Shown piece after piece: positions 44,026 to 57,080 of a DNA stretch of 64,000 nucleotides. The notes beneath the pieces are model-generated. The model saw only the letters and a program-made list of their open reading frames with translations, was not told the origin of the DNA and made no database searches. The translations under genes were made by a program, and so were the position numbers. The DNA is from Topomyia yanbarensis (Eukaryota > Arthropoda > Insecta > Diptera > Culicidae), in contig NC_080671.1 in assembly GCF_030247195.1 (NCBI RefSeq), positions 429,226,539-429,290,538 of the forward strand, in the 5' to 3' direction. The first letter of the stretch is position 1. Each line of letters starts with the position of its first letter.

Positions 44026-47000
44026 AGTGTGTTATTTTATAAATATCTCATTTTAAATTCCCTATTTTCCGATTTTCATTTTACAGGCTTCCATTTTTCT
44101 AATTACCATTTTTCCATTTTCGGGCTTGCGGTTTCAAATTTTTCTTACTCTTCTCAAACGTTCATTTTTTCTCAATTTTCCTTTTTTGGACTAAATATTC
44201 TTTCATTTTCAATCATAAATTTTTCAATTCATTAGATTTCATTTTAACTTTCCTTTTTATCTGTTTCCATTATTACATTTTTGCAATTTTTCAATATTCC
44301 ATTTCTTTTAATTTCTTTTTTCCGTTTCTCAATTTTTCATTTTCCCATGTTTGAATTTCTTAAATATTGACACTTTATTTTTCAAATAATTGTTTTTTTT
44401 AATGCACGTTTTCTTCTTTTTTGAATTTTCAATATTATATATTGCAACGTTCTATTTTCCGATATGATATTTTTCATTCCTGCAATTTTTCTTTCAAAAT
44501 TTGCCTATGCCTCCTATGTATTCATCATTTTAGTTTTTGTATTTTTCGATTATTCGTTTTCTATTTCTCAATCTTTTTTTTCAATGGTGCGTTTTTAGTT
44601 TATTTGCCTATAATCCAATTTTTAAATTTTTGTCGATCATTTTTCCTTTTTTCAAGTCAATTCAACTATCGATTTTCAGTTTCCGTGATTTCCATTTCTC
44701 AATATTCTATTTTCACATTTTTCGGTTTTTCCATTCCTTATTTTACCAGTTATTATTTTTCAATTATATATGCTTCAATTTTCCATTTTAAAATTTTCCG
44801 TTTTCGTTTTATAATTTTTTATTTCAATATGTTTCACTTTCTCATTTCTCCGCTTTCCAATAATTCATTTGACTTTTTCATATTAAAATTGATTGTTCCT
44901 CTTTTCGCTATTAAATTATCATTTTAAATTTTTGTAATTTTGCTTTTTTCTGTTTCTGAATTATCTTATTTCGTTTTTTAAAAAGTCGATTATAGATGTT
45001 TTAACTTTAAGGTCATTCGCCTCTTCGGGTTAAAATTTCTAACCCTATGTGCGGGGGTCGGGACTCGAACCCAGGTGCGCTGCGTACAAGGCAATCGATT
45101 TACCAACTACACTAAGCCCACCCCCATCTTATTTCATGTTCTCCATTTTACAATTTTGTATTTTTCATTATGCGAGTTTCCATTTTTTGAATCGCCATTT
45201 CCCCGGCTTGCGGTATCACATTTTATTCATTTTTAATTTTTTAAATGATCCATTTTGTCTCAATTTTCCGTGTTTCAACATGATATTGTTTTTAATTTTC
45301 CATTTTATAATTATAACTTTTTCAATAAAATATATTTCATTTTTGATTTTTCTTTATATCTGTTTCCATTGTTTTTTTTTTTTTAATTTTCAAATTTTGC
45401 AATATTTTATTTCACCTTGTTTCATTTCTCATTTCCTCAAGTTTTCATTTTCCTCCCTCATTTTTTGAATTTTCCATTTTACAAATAATTAATTTTAAGA
45501 TCATGTTTTCACATGTACAGTTTCCTATTTTTGAATTTTTCGATGTTAAATTTAATATTTTTCAGCTTTCTATTTAAGGATTCAATCATTTTCATTTTTT
45601 ATAATTTTTTCAAGTTTTTATATATTTTAATTTTCAATTTTATCATTTAAGTTTTGTATTTCTCGATTTACCCTCCTTCAGTTATTCGGTTTTCTATTTC
45701 TGAAACACTTTTCCCAATCTTCCGTTTTTAGTTTGTCTATTTTTCGTCCATTAAGTTTATATTCCTCTTTTTCCCATTATTCTATTCAATTAAACTATTG
45801 ATTTTCAGTTTTCGTGTTTTATTTTATTTTTATATTTTTAGTTTCTCTTTTCATAAATTTGCTATTATTTTTTTTTCAATTATACATATATTCTTCCAAA
45901 AATTTCTTAAATTTTTCTTTCAATTTGTTAGATTTTCTCATTTTTCCATTCTTCGATAATCTATTTGCCCCTTTTTAATATTTAAATCTTCCATTTCTTC
46001 ACTTTTCGTTTTCAATTTTCATTTTAATATTTTCTAATTTTACATTTTACCATTTCACGCTTGTCTTATTTTATATTCTCCATTTGAAAATTTTTGTTTC
46101 GCAAGTATTCACTTTTCAGATGACCATTGTCTTATTTTTTAGGATTTCGAATTTTTATTTTTTAATTTTTTCAATGTTACATTTTTTATCTCTCCATTTA
46201 TTCTTGCCTGAAATTTTTCGGTTTTGCGATTTGCTTCCTATCAATTTATTTTTTTTTTCAATTTTTAATTTTAACATGATATAATTCCCATTTCCAATTT
46301 TTCGGTAACTTTTCAATTTTTCACTTTTATTTGTATTTTTCGATTTTTTTTAATTTTCCATTTACTAGTAGTTAATTCATCATTTGTCAAAAAGAAAATA
46401 TACAATTTTTCTTTTATTCATTATTCCTTTTCACAATTTTTAGTGTAACCTTTTCCAATATTTCGTTTTTGAATTCGACATATTTCAATTCACATGCTTC
46501 AATTTTTTATTTTGTTCTATTTCAAAACTTCCCATTCATCAGTTTTTGTTTTTTAATATTTCTCAATTTTTCGGCTCCCAATTAAATATTTTCTAATTTT
46601 TAAATTTTGATATATAATATTTTTTTATGATTTGTTTCTAAGCTTTCTTCCTTTCTATTTTCAATTCCATTCCATTTTTCAATTTATTATTCTACAATAT
46701 TACAATTTGATACACTTCCATTTCCAAATTTTCATTTTCTCATTTCACTTCTGAATTTTGGGTTTTTCAATCATATGTTTTATTTTCGAATAATTTTTAA
46801 ACTTTGCCGTTCTCAATTTTCCGATTTGCTATTTTTCATTTTTTTAATAGATTTTGCATTTTTCAGTACTCCACTGTTGAATTTTTCAGTTTTTCAACTT
46901 TCTATTTTTCTAATTTGCATTTTTGTATTATCCATTTTTCAAATTTCCAATCAACTGTTAACAGTTTTCCCATTTTTCGAACTACTATTTTTCAAATTAT

Positions 47001-47620
47001 AATTTCTGAATTTTACTTTATAATTTTGCTTTATTATTCTACTTTAAAATATTCAATTTTTCATTTTTCACCTTTCACTTTGCCAGTTTTTGATTTTTCT
47101 GTCTTCACTCATCAATTTTTCGTTATTTAATTTACTATTTTAAGTTTTTAGTATAATTTATAACTTCATATTACTAAATTTTCCATTATTCATTTTTCTA
47201 TTGTTCTATTTTTCATTCTGGCATTTTTAAATGTATGATTTTTCGACATTTAGTTTAACATTTTTCTTAGCCAAATTTTTGCCGATCTCCATTTTCCATT
47301 CTTTTTTAAGTATTTCGTTTTAGAAATTTTAAATTTTTGGATTTTCGGTATAAAAGTCTTTCAATTTTTAAATTATTAATACTTTGTGATTCCGCATTTG
47401 GCCTTTTACATTTCAATATTTTATTATTCTATTATCTTATTTTGCGTTTGCCAATTTTCTTTGTTTTTGATTTTCTCGCATCTCAGTGAATTATTTATCA
47501 ATTTTCCTATTTTTTATTTAGTCGTAAGACTAACGCCTGTCTTTATTATTCATATAAAGAAGTCATCATCTAAATTTTTAAATTTCTTTTCTTTTTCGAC
47601 TTCTACTCGTTAACCTTGCT
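44026..47620 (+). repeat. T-rich degenerate array (TTTTTCA/ATTTTCC words)
   Basis: About 3.6 kb is built of words such as CATTTTTCAATTTTC with a period of about 5-8 bp and much drift. A SINE is inserted at 44973-45125. Long Phe-rich plus-strand frames (for example 44421-44927) come from the composition. Confidence 0.85.
44973..45125 (-). mobile_element. tRNA-derived SINE with 10-bp target duplication
   Basis: Read on the minus strand from 45125, it has a Pol III A box TAGTGTAGTTGG (45114-45103) and a perfect B box GGTTCGAGTCC (45071-45061). A body with AGAGGCGAATGACCTTAAGG follows, then a T/A-rich tail. The direct repeat ATCTTATTTC at 44963-44972 and 45126-45135 is the target duplication. 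The anticodon stem is poor, so it is not a working tRNA gene. It depends on a LINE for movement. Confidence 0.92.
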
Positions 47621-50496
47621 CCGAAAACACCCATACTCTTAGAGCAATATAGAATTCTGTTTAACCTACTGTTGTCTTTTTTGATTTTCAAATGGCGTCA
47701 AACATTGATTACCGTCATCCACCTGTCAACCCTACTTTTAATTTTTACGCTTGGAATATGTTAAATAGCAAACAACGTCATACTTTACAGTGCTGAGTAC
47801 TGAAGTTGGTTCGTAAAAGTTCGTTATTTCGAGTTTATTTCGTACAAAGTTATGAAAGATTGGCTTTTTGGAGGGCCTCCACAAACATTTTCTATTCAAT
47901 AAATAGTGATCACCCAAAAGTTTAGTCACTTATTTCTCTTTATTACAGTTTTCTTTTCAAATTTTCTGGACAAACTACCTGCAGTATAAGCTTTTGGAAA
48001 CATCAAGAATCCTACTCGAACTCGTTATGCAACGGCCATAATAGCATCGCACGAACTCTCTAGCCTCCAGAAACTTACGGTAATTTGAATTTCAAACAGA
48101 AATCCTTTCCCTTCCCCCTTGGCTCGCTTGGGACGGGAAAAACCGATCCAAATTCTACGCCTCTGTGCAAGCAAATCCACCCGACAAGGTCAATCAGAAA
48201 TTCCATTTTCCAAAAGTTAAAAGAAGGATTTCCGTAGACATATGGTAAAACGAATTCCCTCGGCGAGGTTCCTTCTTTTACACGGCAGGGGAAGGGTTCA
48301 TGAATGGGGGGGGGGGTAGCTTTGAAACGTCGGTCGTTTGTCACGAGTTCAAACCTGTATTCACACCCACCAACACACACACACGTGCACATACGGACAC
48401 GGCAGTCGATTAGCATACGTTAGAATAGATTAAGGCGCTACCGCACCGCGGAGGCAAAGAAAATTCAATATCAAATCGTAACCTATCCATAAAAAAAAGA
48501 AATCTGTATTTGACTCGGGCTGTTTCTTATCAACTGGCGGCAACCGACAACAGCGGTACAATAGAGTCAGGATTTCTTTTGCTGGTCGGTCACAAAGAGA
48601 ACAGAAATAAATTCGAATGGAAAAAAATAACACGGGAAGAAAGTACAAGATAAAGCACAGCTCAGGACGGCGGGAAAAATTTCCATGGGAGAATTATCTC
48701 GGGAAAAGTTCTACCCCTTTGCAGAGTCACCTGGCAAACTGGTAGGTACCGATGAGACTCATGAATATTCAACAGTCGATTGCTTTGGTCTTATTTTCGC
48801 ACTTTGTGCAACGCATCGCCGATTGACACCTGCTTCGCTGGGCGACGGAGAGCGGGAACGTGCTTCACCGTTTTCGGCTTTGCCGCGAGTTACGGCTCGG
48901 TAATGCTAGACAGTGGGCGATGATTGAATTGCTAAATTATCTCTATTGGCGTGTTTCCGTTATTTTTTTATCAGGAAAATTCCGCGTTTTTTTGTCTTTT
49001 GTGAATTAAGGTTCGAATTAACATGTATTATAGAAATTTATGACTGATTTCTGGCATCGGTGAATTGAGACAGATGATCTTCTTGAGAATTTAAAAACGT
49101 GACTTGGTTACAGTAACGGTTTAGATTTGTTATGGAATTTGCGATTCGACTTCGTCTCATCAGAATCCGATACTAGCTTAGTGACAGGATCAAGCTAGCA
49201 CCGGATTGACACTTGCTCCAAAAAACCTCATTTTTTTTTCTTAATGGAAAAAAATGTTTTTACCTAAATTGTTCTCCACTTAGGAGAAATACAGCATAGA
49301 GTAACGATTTAGTCAAATCGATGGCAAGTGCAATGCATCTAAAACATCACACTTTCAAACAGCGAACATATTTTTGAATTGCCGAAGACAAAAGCACATC
49401 TGTAACTACTGAAAAGCCCTCGAAATTTATCTATTTACCGACAAGCAGCTTTCCATTCATGCCACATAAAGTGCCCCAAAAACGGACTCTCGGAGGAGAT
49501 TTATCTGTTCCCGTACGCTCGTAACTCACACGGGGTGGCGCTGCGCTCCTGCACTACTCAGGATAACCCGAAAAAAGCCGCACTTCCGTGCAAAAGCGTT
49601 CACATGACTTGTTATTCGGCTTACCGACCTCCCACCAACCAACCCACGCAGCAAGCTTTAAAATCTTTACCACCCCCGCCCCCTTTTCCAACAGATAAGC
49701 GGCAGTGACGCGGTAGTTTGGTGTGTGAGCTGTGGCAAACCGCAACTCCATTTCTAGCCTAGTCCCCGAATCCCCCCTCGCCTCACCAACAAGGTGGATG
49801 GTGAATGGCGCCGACGAGAGCCATAAAATCCCATAAAAACTAACGGTTTTTGACAAGATTTCCACCGAACTGAAATATTTACGGGCACTGACTGGTCGGG
49901 CCCCGTCATATGAAGTAGCTCATATGAATATTTGCGGGGTGGAATCCTGGGAAGCGACATACAAACCCTACCGAACGGGCTAGGGTGAGGGAAGTCGTCG
50001 GTTTTGTCAGATATAGAAAAACATTAATCCATTTGGACAGCTCTCAGGCCGTAACCTCAAAGCGGGCATATCTTCGTGTTCTGAATGAAATGCGTTTTTT
50101 TAGTGGCCCGCATGCGGACGCTCTGTTACGACTACGATGCCGATTTGCTGCGGACGACTTGCAATTGGGGGGGGGGGGGAGGTGTAGTTGGCAATATATT
50201 AAACGGCTCTCGTAAACTGCGGTGGTGGTTTTGGAACGTTCGTCTGTTTTGGGCAAAGTACTTACTTACTGGAGGGCTCACTTCTCAACGACTGCTGATA
50301 ATGTTTATATAGGATAGGCCGTACCTGAAAAAAAGGAAAGAGAAGGAATTTATTATTAGAATTTAAATGTTGGAACAATTTTCATCTTTATAAACAAGTT
50401 TTGAAAATTTCCAGGTGATCTAAATTGAACTTAATCTAAATTGAGGACACTGAACATCATAAAAACCTAAATATTGAGGCAGAATACAATACTTAT
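47621..50496. other. Unique-looking intergenic DNA
   Basis: The composition is normal, with poly-G runs near 48306 and 50167 and an inverted copy of the 55-bp dispersed word at 49129-49183. Many short frames overlap on both strands without domains. This may hold regulatory DNA, but no gene is supported. Confidence 0.45.
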
Positions 50497-50498
50497 AA

Positions 50499-50670
50499 TT
50501 CTTTCAAACGAAAGAAAGGATTTAAAATTACCTTTTTGTCGACCTGTTTCGGTCTCGATGATAGCCATCTACAGGACGATGTTCTGACATCATCCTGTAG
50601 ATGGCCGACATCGAGCCCGAAACCTTGTCGACCGGTAATTTTAAATTCTGTTTTTCATTTGAAAGAATAA
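50499..50670. mobile_element. Small foldback element
   Basis: Two arms of about 84 bp (50499-50582 and 50586-50670) pair imperfectly. Shared words are TTTAAAATTACC, TTGTCGACC, TTTCGG and GCCATCTACAGGA. It is non-coding, a MITE or foldback type. Confidence 0.8.
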
Positions 50671-50719
50671 TAAGGGGGGGGGGCTCCTGTTTCGCGTCCC
50701 GGTTTCGTGAGTGTAGTCC

Positions 50720-50870
50720 TTAAGTTAGCACAATCCCCCAGCAATTTGCTAACGTATTGAATGATGTCATTGCTAGATGTCGCAAATGAGGGAACTGGAT
50801 AAAGGTGACTTTCATAAGGCTAAGCTCCATTTCCACCTTCAATAATTTTCCATCTCGCAAATAGTAGGTA
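50720..50870 (-). pseudogene. Possible LINE ORF1 fragment
   Basis: A minus frame contains LLKVEMELSLMKVTFIQFPH, resembling the N-terminal segment of the ORF1 relic near 29.1 kb (LVKLQMELNLVEVTYI). It is short and adjoins the 11-bp array. Confidence 0.4.
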
Positions 50871-51024
50871 AAATAGCATAAAATTTGCAGTTGCGGGCTG
50901 AAATAATGCTTCCCCCCAGGTGGCATCAACTTCCATCCAGGTGGCAAGCCGAACAGTAACAGTTGTTTTGTTTTTGAAGCAACACATACTAGATCGAGAG
51001 GCTGTTGGATGTTGTTCACTCTAC

Positions 51025-53065
51025 TCGTTTGCACGTCAAGTCCACTCAATTTCTTTCCAGTCCAATGAAGTTCCGTCAAGTTCCAGTTAAATTCCAGTCA
51101 AGCTCCAGTCAAGTTTCAGTCAAGTTCCTATCAAGTTCCAGTCAAGTTTCAGTCAAGTTTCAATCAAGTTCCAATCAAGTTCCAGTCAAGTCCAACCAAG
51201 TTCCAGTCCAGGTCCAATCAAGTTCCAATCATGTTCGAGTTAAGCTAGAGGCAAGTTCCAGTCAAGTTCAGTCAAGTCCAATCAAGTCCGATCATGACCA
51301 GTGATGTCTAATAAAGTCCAGTCAAGTTCAGTAAAGCCTAGTAAAGTTCAGTCAAGCCAGTCAAGTCCAATCAAGTTCCAATCAAGTTCTAGTCAAGTTC
51401 CTGTCAAGTCCAATTAAGTTCCAGTCAAGTTCCAGTCAAGTTCCAGTCAAGTTCCAGTCAAGTTTCAATCAAGTTCCAGTTAAATTCCAGTCAAGTTCCA
51501 GTCAAGTTCCTGTCAAGTTCCAGTCAAGTTTCAGGCAAGTTCCAATCAAATTTCAGTCAAGTTTCAGTCAAGTTTCAGTCAAGTTTCAGTCAAGTTTCAG
51601 TCAAGTTACAGTCAAGTTACAGTCAAGTTCAGTCAAGTTCCAATCAAGTTCCAGTCAAGTTCCTGTCAAGTTTCAGACAAGTTCCAGTCAAGTTTCAGTC
51701 AAGTTTCAGCCAAGTTTCAGTCAAGTTTCAGTCAAGTTTCGGGCAAGTTCCAGTCAAGTTCCAGTCAAATTTCAGTCAAGTTCAGTCAAGTTCCAATCAA
51801 GATCCAGTCAAGCTCCAATCAAGTTCCAATCGAGTTCCGATCAAGTTCCAATCGAGTTCCAGTCAAGTTCCTGTCAAGTTCCAGTTAAGTTTCAATCGAA
51901 TTCCAATCAAGTTCAATCGAATCCAGTCAAGTTCAGTCAAGTCCGATCAAATTCAGTCATGTCCGATCATGACCAGTATAGTCTAGTAAGGTAAAGTCAA
52001 ATTCGGTAAAGTCTAGTAAAGTTCAGTCAAGTCCAGTCAAGTCCAATGAAGTTCTAATCAAGGTCCAGTCAAGTTTCAGTCAAGCTTGAGTCAAGTTCCA
52101 AACAAGTTTCAGTCAAATTCCAATCAAGTTCAATCAAGTTCCAATCAAGTTCCAGTTAAGCTAAAGGCAAGTTCCAGTCAAGTTCAGTCAAGTCCAATCA
52201 AGTCCGATCATGACCAGTGAAGTTTAATAAAGTCCAGTCAAGTTCAGTAAAGCCTAGTAAAGTTCAGTCAAGTCCAATCAAGTTCTAGTCAAGTTCCTGT
52301 CAAGTCCAATTAAGTTCCAGTCAAGTTTCAGTCAAGTTTCAATCAAGCTCCTGTCAAGTTCCAGTTAAATTCCAGTCAAATTCCAGTCAAGTTCCAGTCA
52401 AGTTTCAGTCAAGTTTCAGTCAAGTTACAGTCAAGTTACAGTCAAGTTCAGTCAAGTTCCAATCAAGTTCCAGTCATGTTCCAGTCATGTTCCAGTCAAG
52501 TTTTAGTCAAGTTCCTGTCAAGTTCCAGTCAAGTTCCAGTCAAGTTCCAGTCAAGTTTCAGTCAAGTTTCAGCCAAGTTCCAGTCAAGTTTCAGTCAAGT
52601 TTCAGTCAAGTTTCGGTCAAGTTCCAGTCAAGTTCCAGTCAAATTTCAGTCAAGTTCAGTCAAGTTCCAATCAAGATCCAGTCAAGCTCCAATCAAGTTC
52701 CAATCAAGTTCCGATCAAGTTCCTGTCAAGTTCCAGTTAAGTTCCAATCGAATTCCAATCAAGTTCAATCGAATCCAGTCAAGTCCAGTCAAGTTCCAGT
52801 CAAGTTTCAATCAAGTTAGAGGCACGTTCCAGTCAAGTTCAGTCAAGTCCAGTCAAATTCAGTCATGTCCGATCATGGCCAGTGAAGTCTAGTAAGGTAA
52901 AGTCAAATTCGGTAAAGTCCAGTAAAGTTCAGTCAAGTCCAATGAAGTTCTAATCAAGGTCCAGTCAAGTTTGAGTCAAGTTCCAGAGAAGTTCCAGTCA
53001 AGTTTCAGTCAAGTTTCAGTTAAGTTCTAGTGAAGTTACATTCAAGTTGCACTCAAGTTTAGTGA
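51025..53065 (+). repeat. Satellite, 11-bp unit TCAAGTTCCAG
   Basis: The array is built from TCAAGTTCCAG and close variants (TTTCAG, CCAATC). Blocks of variant units recur about 0.91 kb apart: 51251 and 52167 (GCAAGTTCCAGTCAAGTTCA), and 51951 and 52857 (ATTCAGTCATGTCCGATCAT). This shows a higher-order repeat. The Ser/Gln/Val-rich frames (52476-52892 and others) read the 33-bp triple unit and are not genes. Confidence 0.92.
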
Positions 53066-56000
53066 AGTCTGACCGTGTAGTTATGTAATGTAATGTAATG
53101 TAATGGGGCAACGCAATAAAAATTTGCGATGACTCAACATAACGCTTTGAAACGTTTCCTTTCCATTTCCGTTCTCCATTTCTCATTCTCTGGATTTTTG
53201 TATATTCGCTTTTTCATTTTTTTTTTTCGCATTTTTGTTCCCATATTTGCTTGTTTTTTCGTTCTTTTTTTTCGATTTTTTTATTTTTTCGTGTTTAATT
53301 GACTTTCTGGTTTTCTTTTTTCCCCTATCACAATTTATTATTTCTCGTTTTTTCTTTTTTCGTTTCTTTATTTTTTCGTTATTTTGTTTTTTGTCGTTTT
53401 TAAAGTTTTTGCTTCATATTATTGTTTTTCTTTTTTGCGTTTTTTGATTGTTTTACCCTTTTGAGTTTCTTCGTTCATGCGTATTTTTGGGTTTTTGTCT
53501 GTTTCGTTCTTCGTTTTCCACTGCATTTTTTTCCATTTCCACATTTTTTTTGTTTATTTGTTTCTCTTCATTTCCTTTTGTTTTGTTTTTTCATGTATTT
53601 AATTTTCTCGTTAATTTGGTTTTCTCGTTTTTTGTATTTCAGTAGTAATTATTTGTTTTCTCGATTTTATGTTTTGGGGTTTTCCTTTCTTCATTCTTTT
53701 GTTTGTTCGCTTCTTTTGTTTTATTTCGCATTTTATTTCATTAATTTGTTTTTTTGGTCTTTAGATGTTTCGCATTGTTTCTTTGTTCATATGCTTTGGT
53801 TTTTTGGTTGTTTTATTCATTTTCTTGTGTTTTTGCGTTTTTTAGGTTTACCGTTTTTGTTCGTTACTTTCCGATATTTCTCCAATACGTTTTTTGCTTT
53901 TTTCATTTCGTGACCGCGCATTTTTTTCTTTTCATTGTTTTTACGTTTCTGAATGTTTTGATTTCCTTTTCGTTTATTTTCCTTTTTAGTTTTTTCATTT
54001 GTTTCTTTGGTATTTTCTCGTTTACTTTCATTATCTTGTTTTCCAATTTTTGGTTATTTTTTCGATCCTTCTATACTACGGTTTCAACCTTTCTCTATTT
54101 ACGCTTTTATTTTTTCTCCATTTGTTTCATTGTTTTTGTGTTTTTTTTTTTAATTATCGTTGCTTTCATTTTTTGTTTGGTTCCGTGTCTTGTTGTTTCA
54201 ATTTGTCTTTGGGGTTTTCGTTTCATTGGTCTTTAGATTTTTGTAGACTGGGCATTGTTTTTGAGTCGCTTGTTGTTAATTTTTTGTTTTTTTTTGTTTA
54301 TTTAGCATTTTCGTCTTTTGTTTATTAGCTTTTTCGGATTTTTCGTTTATTCGTTTTTTTTGGCGTCTTGTATCATTTTTTTGATTTATTCGTTTGTATG
54401 TTTTTTGCACTTTCTCTTTTTTCTTTTCTTTTTTTATCGTTTATTTGTATTTTTTGGGTTTGGTTTTGTGCTTATTTTTTTTAGTGTCTTGATTTTTGAT
54501 TTGCTGCTGTTCTGTATTTTAGTTTTTTAGCTTTTATGATTCGGTATTTTGGTTTTTTCGCTATCTTGTATTTTTAGTATTTAAATATTTAATTTCTTCT
54601 TTTTTCAGTCGCTCCGTTTATTCGTTTTTTTAATGCTGAATCGTTTTTTTGACTTGCTCGCAACGTTTGTTTTTTATATAATTTTTCGTTTCCACTTTTT
54701 TTTAATTTTTTTTTCTTTCTTTTTTTCGTATTTGATTTTCTTTTCTCTTTTCCTTTTTTTCGTTTGCTTGTTTATTCATTTTAGGTTGCTTCGTTTTTTG
54801 TAGTTCTTTTTTTCTATTTGTTTGTTTTGTTTCGTTTTTGCTCTTTCTTTGTTTCACGTTTATCTATTAGATTTTTAAGTTTTTATATATCTTAGTGTTC
54901 CAGTTCTTGAAAGTTTAGTTGATTAATTTGTTTTAATTTTTTAGTTCCTTAGTTTCTTCGTTTTTCACTTGTTTTTTGTTTGCTTTTCCATTTTTTGTTC
55001 GCTGCGATTTTGTTTTTTTTTTTAATTTTTTGCGTATTTTACTTTTTGAGCATTTTTGTTTTTATTGCGTTGTTTGACGCAAAAGCCTTTCTTTTGTATT
55101 TGCATTTCATTGCATTTTTTTTGATATTTCTATCCATTGTGTTTTGCATTTTCACGGTCTTTGTTTTCCTTTTCGCGTTTTTATTCTTTTGTGCTTCTTG
55201 CGTCTTTTTCGCGTTATTTCCTTCCATTTTTTCGCTTTTTCTTATTTTGTATTGTTTGTTTATTCATTTGTTTTTTTTTTCGTTTCCATTTTGCTATTTA
55301 GTTTTTCATGTATTTTTGCTTTTTTAGTCTTTCTTAATTTCGTTTTGTTCGTTTTTTTTGCTTTCATTATTTTATTTATTTTTCGTGTTTTTTCTTTTCT
55401 ATTTTAACGTTAATTTGTTTTTGCTTCGTTTTTTGTTTGCTTGTTTTTTCTTGTTTTTGTTTTTCTCGTTTTTTATGTTTAGTTTTCTAGATTTTTTGTT
55501 TTGAGTTTTCACTTTTTTCGTTTTTATATTTGTTTCGCTTTGTTGCATTTTAATTCGCTCATTTTATTATTTCGGTTTTTTATTGTATCGTATTTTTTGT
55601 TTTTTTTTCGGTTTTTTGTTTTTTTTTCGGTTTTTTGTTTCTTTGTTTTGGTTTCTTGGTCTTCTTTTTATCGGTCTCACGTTGTTTTCTGTTTTGCGTT
55701 CTTTGTCCTTTGCTTTTTTGTTTTGTTCCTTTTCATGGTTTTCTATTTATATTATTTTTAGCATTTTTCGTAATTTGTTTTTGTTCTTCCGTATTTTCGT
55801 TTCTTTCGTTTTCGTTACTGTTTCCTTTTCGATTCATTTCTCGTTTTTCCGTCGTTTCGTTTATTTGTTTTTACGTTTTCTCGTTTTTTACGTTTTATTA
55901 TTTTTTCTATTTTTGGTTTTTTTTCGCCTCTACGCTTTATTTTTTCTTCCTTATTTTGTTTTTTCGTGCTTCACTCTTTTCTTGTTTTTTATTCGTTTAT

Positions 56001-57080
56001 CCGTTTTTGCAGTTCTCGTTTCGTTTTTTTCTTTATCCTTATTTTGTTCCGTTTTCTGCTTGCTTCATTTATTTGCGTAATTTCGTTATTTGGTTTTTTC
56101 TTTTCGTTCTATCGCGTTTTTGCGGCTTTGTTTATTTATGGTTTATTGTTGCTTCATTTTTTGATATTTTTTTCGTTTTTCCGTTGTTTTGCTTTTTTGA
56201 CTGCTTGTTTTTTATATTTTTTGATTTGTCGCTTTTTTATATTTATTTTCGTCTTATTGTTTTCCCATGATTTTACTCCCACGTCTTTTTGATTTTTCTT
56301 TATTTTGTCTTTTTAGTGTTCTGGTTGGTTTGCCTTCTAACTTATTTTTACTTTTTTTGCTTACTTGTTTTTTCGTGTTTTTGTACGTTTTTCGTTGTAT
56401 AGTTTTTTAGTTTCTTTCGTTTCTTATTTATGTTTTTTGCAAAATAACTTTTTTAACTTTTTTGCACCTTGTTCTTCTATTACGTTGCTTTGCGAAATTG
56501 CCTTCCTTCGCGTTTTTTGTTGCTTTTTAATATTATTGTCATTTTTTAAGTTTTGTTCCTTTTTGGCGTTTTTTGCGTTCTCACGTTTTTTGTAGTTTTT
56601 GTTCTTTTGCGTCCTTTTAGCGCTATTTCCTTCTATTGCGTCTTGTGCCTTTTATCTTTTTTGTGCATTTCGGCGTTCTTGCGTTTCTTGCGCTTTGTGT
56701 TTTTTGCAGGCGTTCTTTGCGTTTCCTGCGTTTATATCGTTCATAGTGTTTTTACGATCTTTGTGTTTTTTCAACTTATACTCGTTCTTGTTGGCGCACT
56801 CTGTTTAGTTTGGATCTTCCTTCTACTTTTGTTCACTACCGAATTGCCATTCTCGTTTTCGTTTATGTTCCCGTTTCTGCTCTTGTTCTCGTTTTAGTTG
56901 TCTCGTTCGTTTTTATCGTATGTGCTTTTGTTCTTGCTCTCCTTAACGTGTTCGTTCTCGATTTTCTTCTCTTTGTTGTTCTTGTACTCGATCCCATTTT
57001 TATTCCCCTGTATGTTATAGTTCTCGCTATGAATTCCTGTTCTTGTTTTTTCGTTGCTTGTTTCGTTTGTTACTTTCTGC
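53066..57080 (+). repeat. T/G-rich degenerate array (TTTTTCGTTT words)
   Basis: Nearly 4 kb is T-rich with C and G but few A, built of words such as TTTTTCGTTTTTTGTTTGC. The lack of A removes stop codons on the plus strand and creates Phe/Leu/Val frames up to 211 codons (55635-56270), which are not genes. It fades into normal DNA at about 57.08 kb after a more GC-rich, CGTTCTTG-like end. Confidence 0.85.

Noticed and set aside
45040..45125. Functional tRNA gene on the minus strand
   Set aside because: A and B boxes are good, but the anticodon stem does not pair well, a SINE body and tail follow, and target duplications flank the unit.
52476..52892. Ser/Gln/Val-rich frames like FQSSSSQVPVKFQ
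   Set aside because: They are the 33-bp reading of an 11-bp satellite, equally open in several frames.
55583..56270. Plus-strand Phe-rich frames up to 211 codons
   Set aside because: The T/G-rich array lacks A and therefore stop codons. Frames overlap in all phases.
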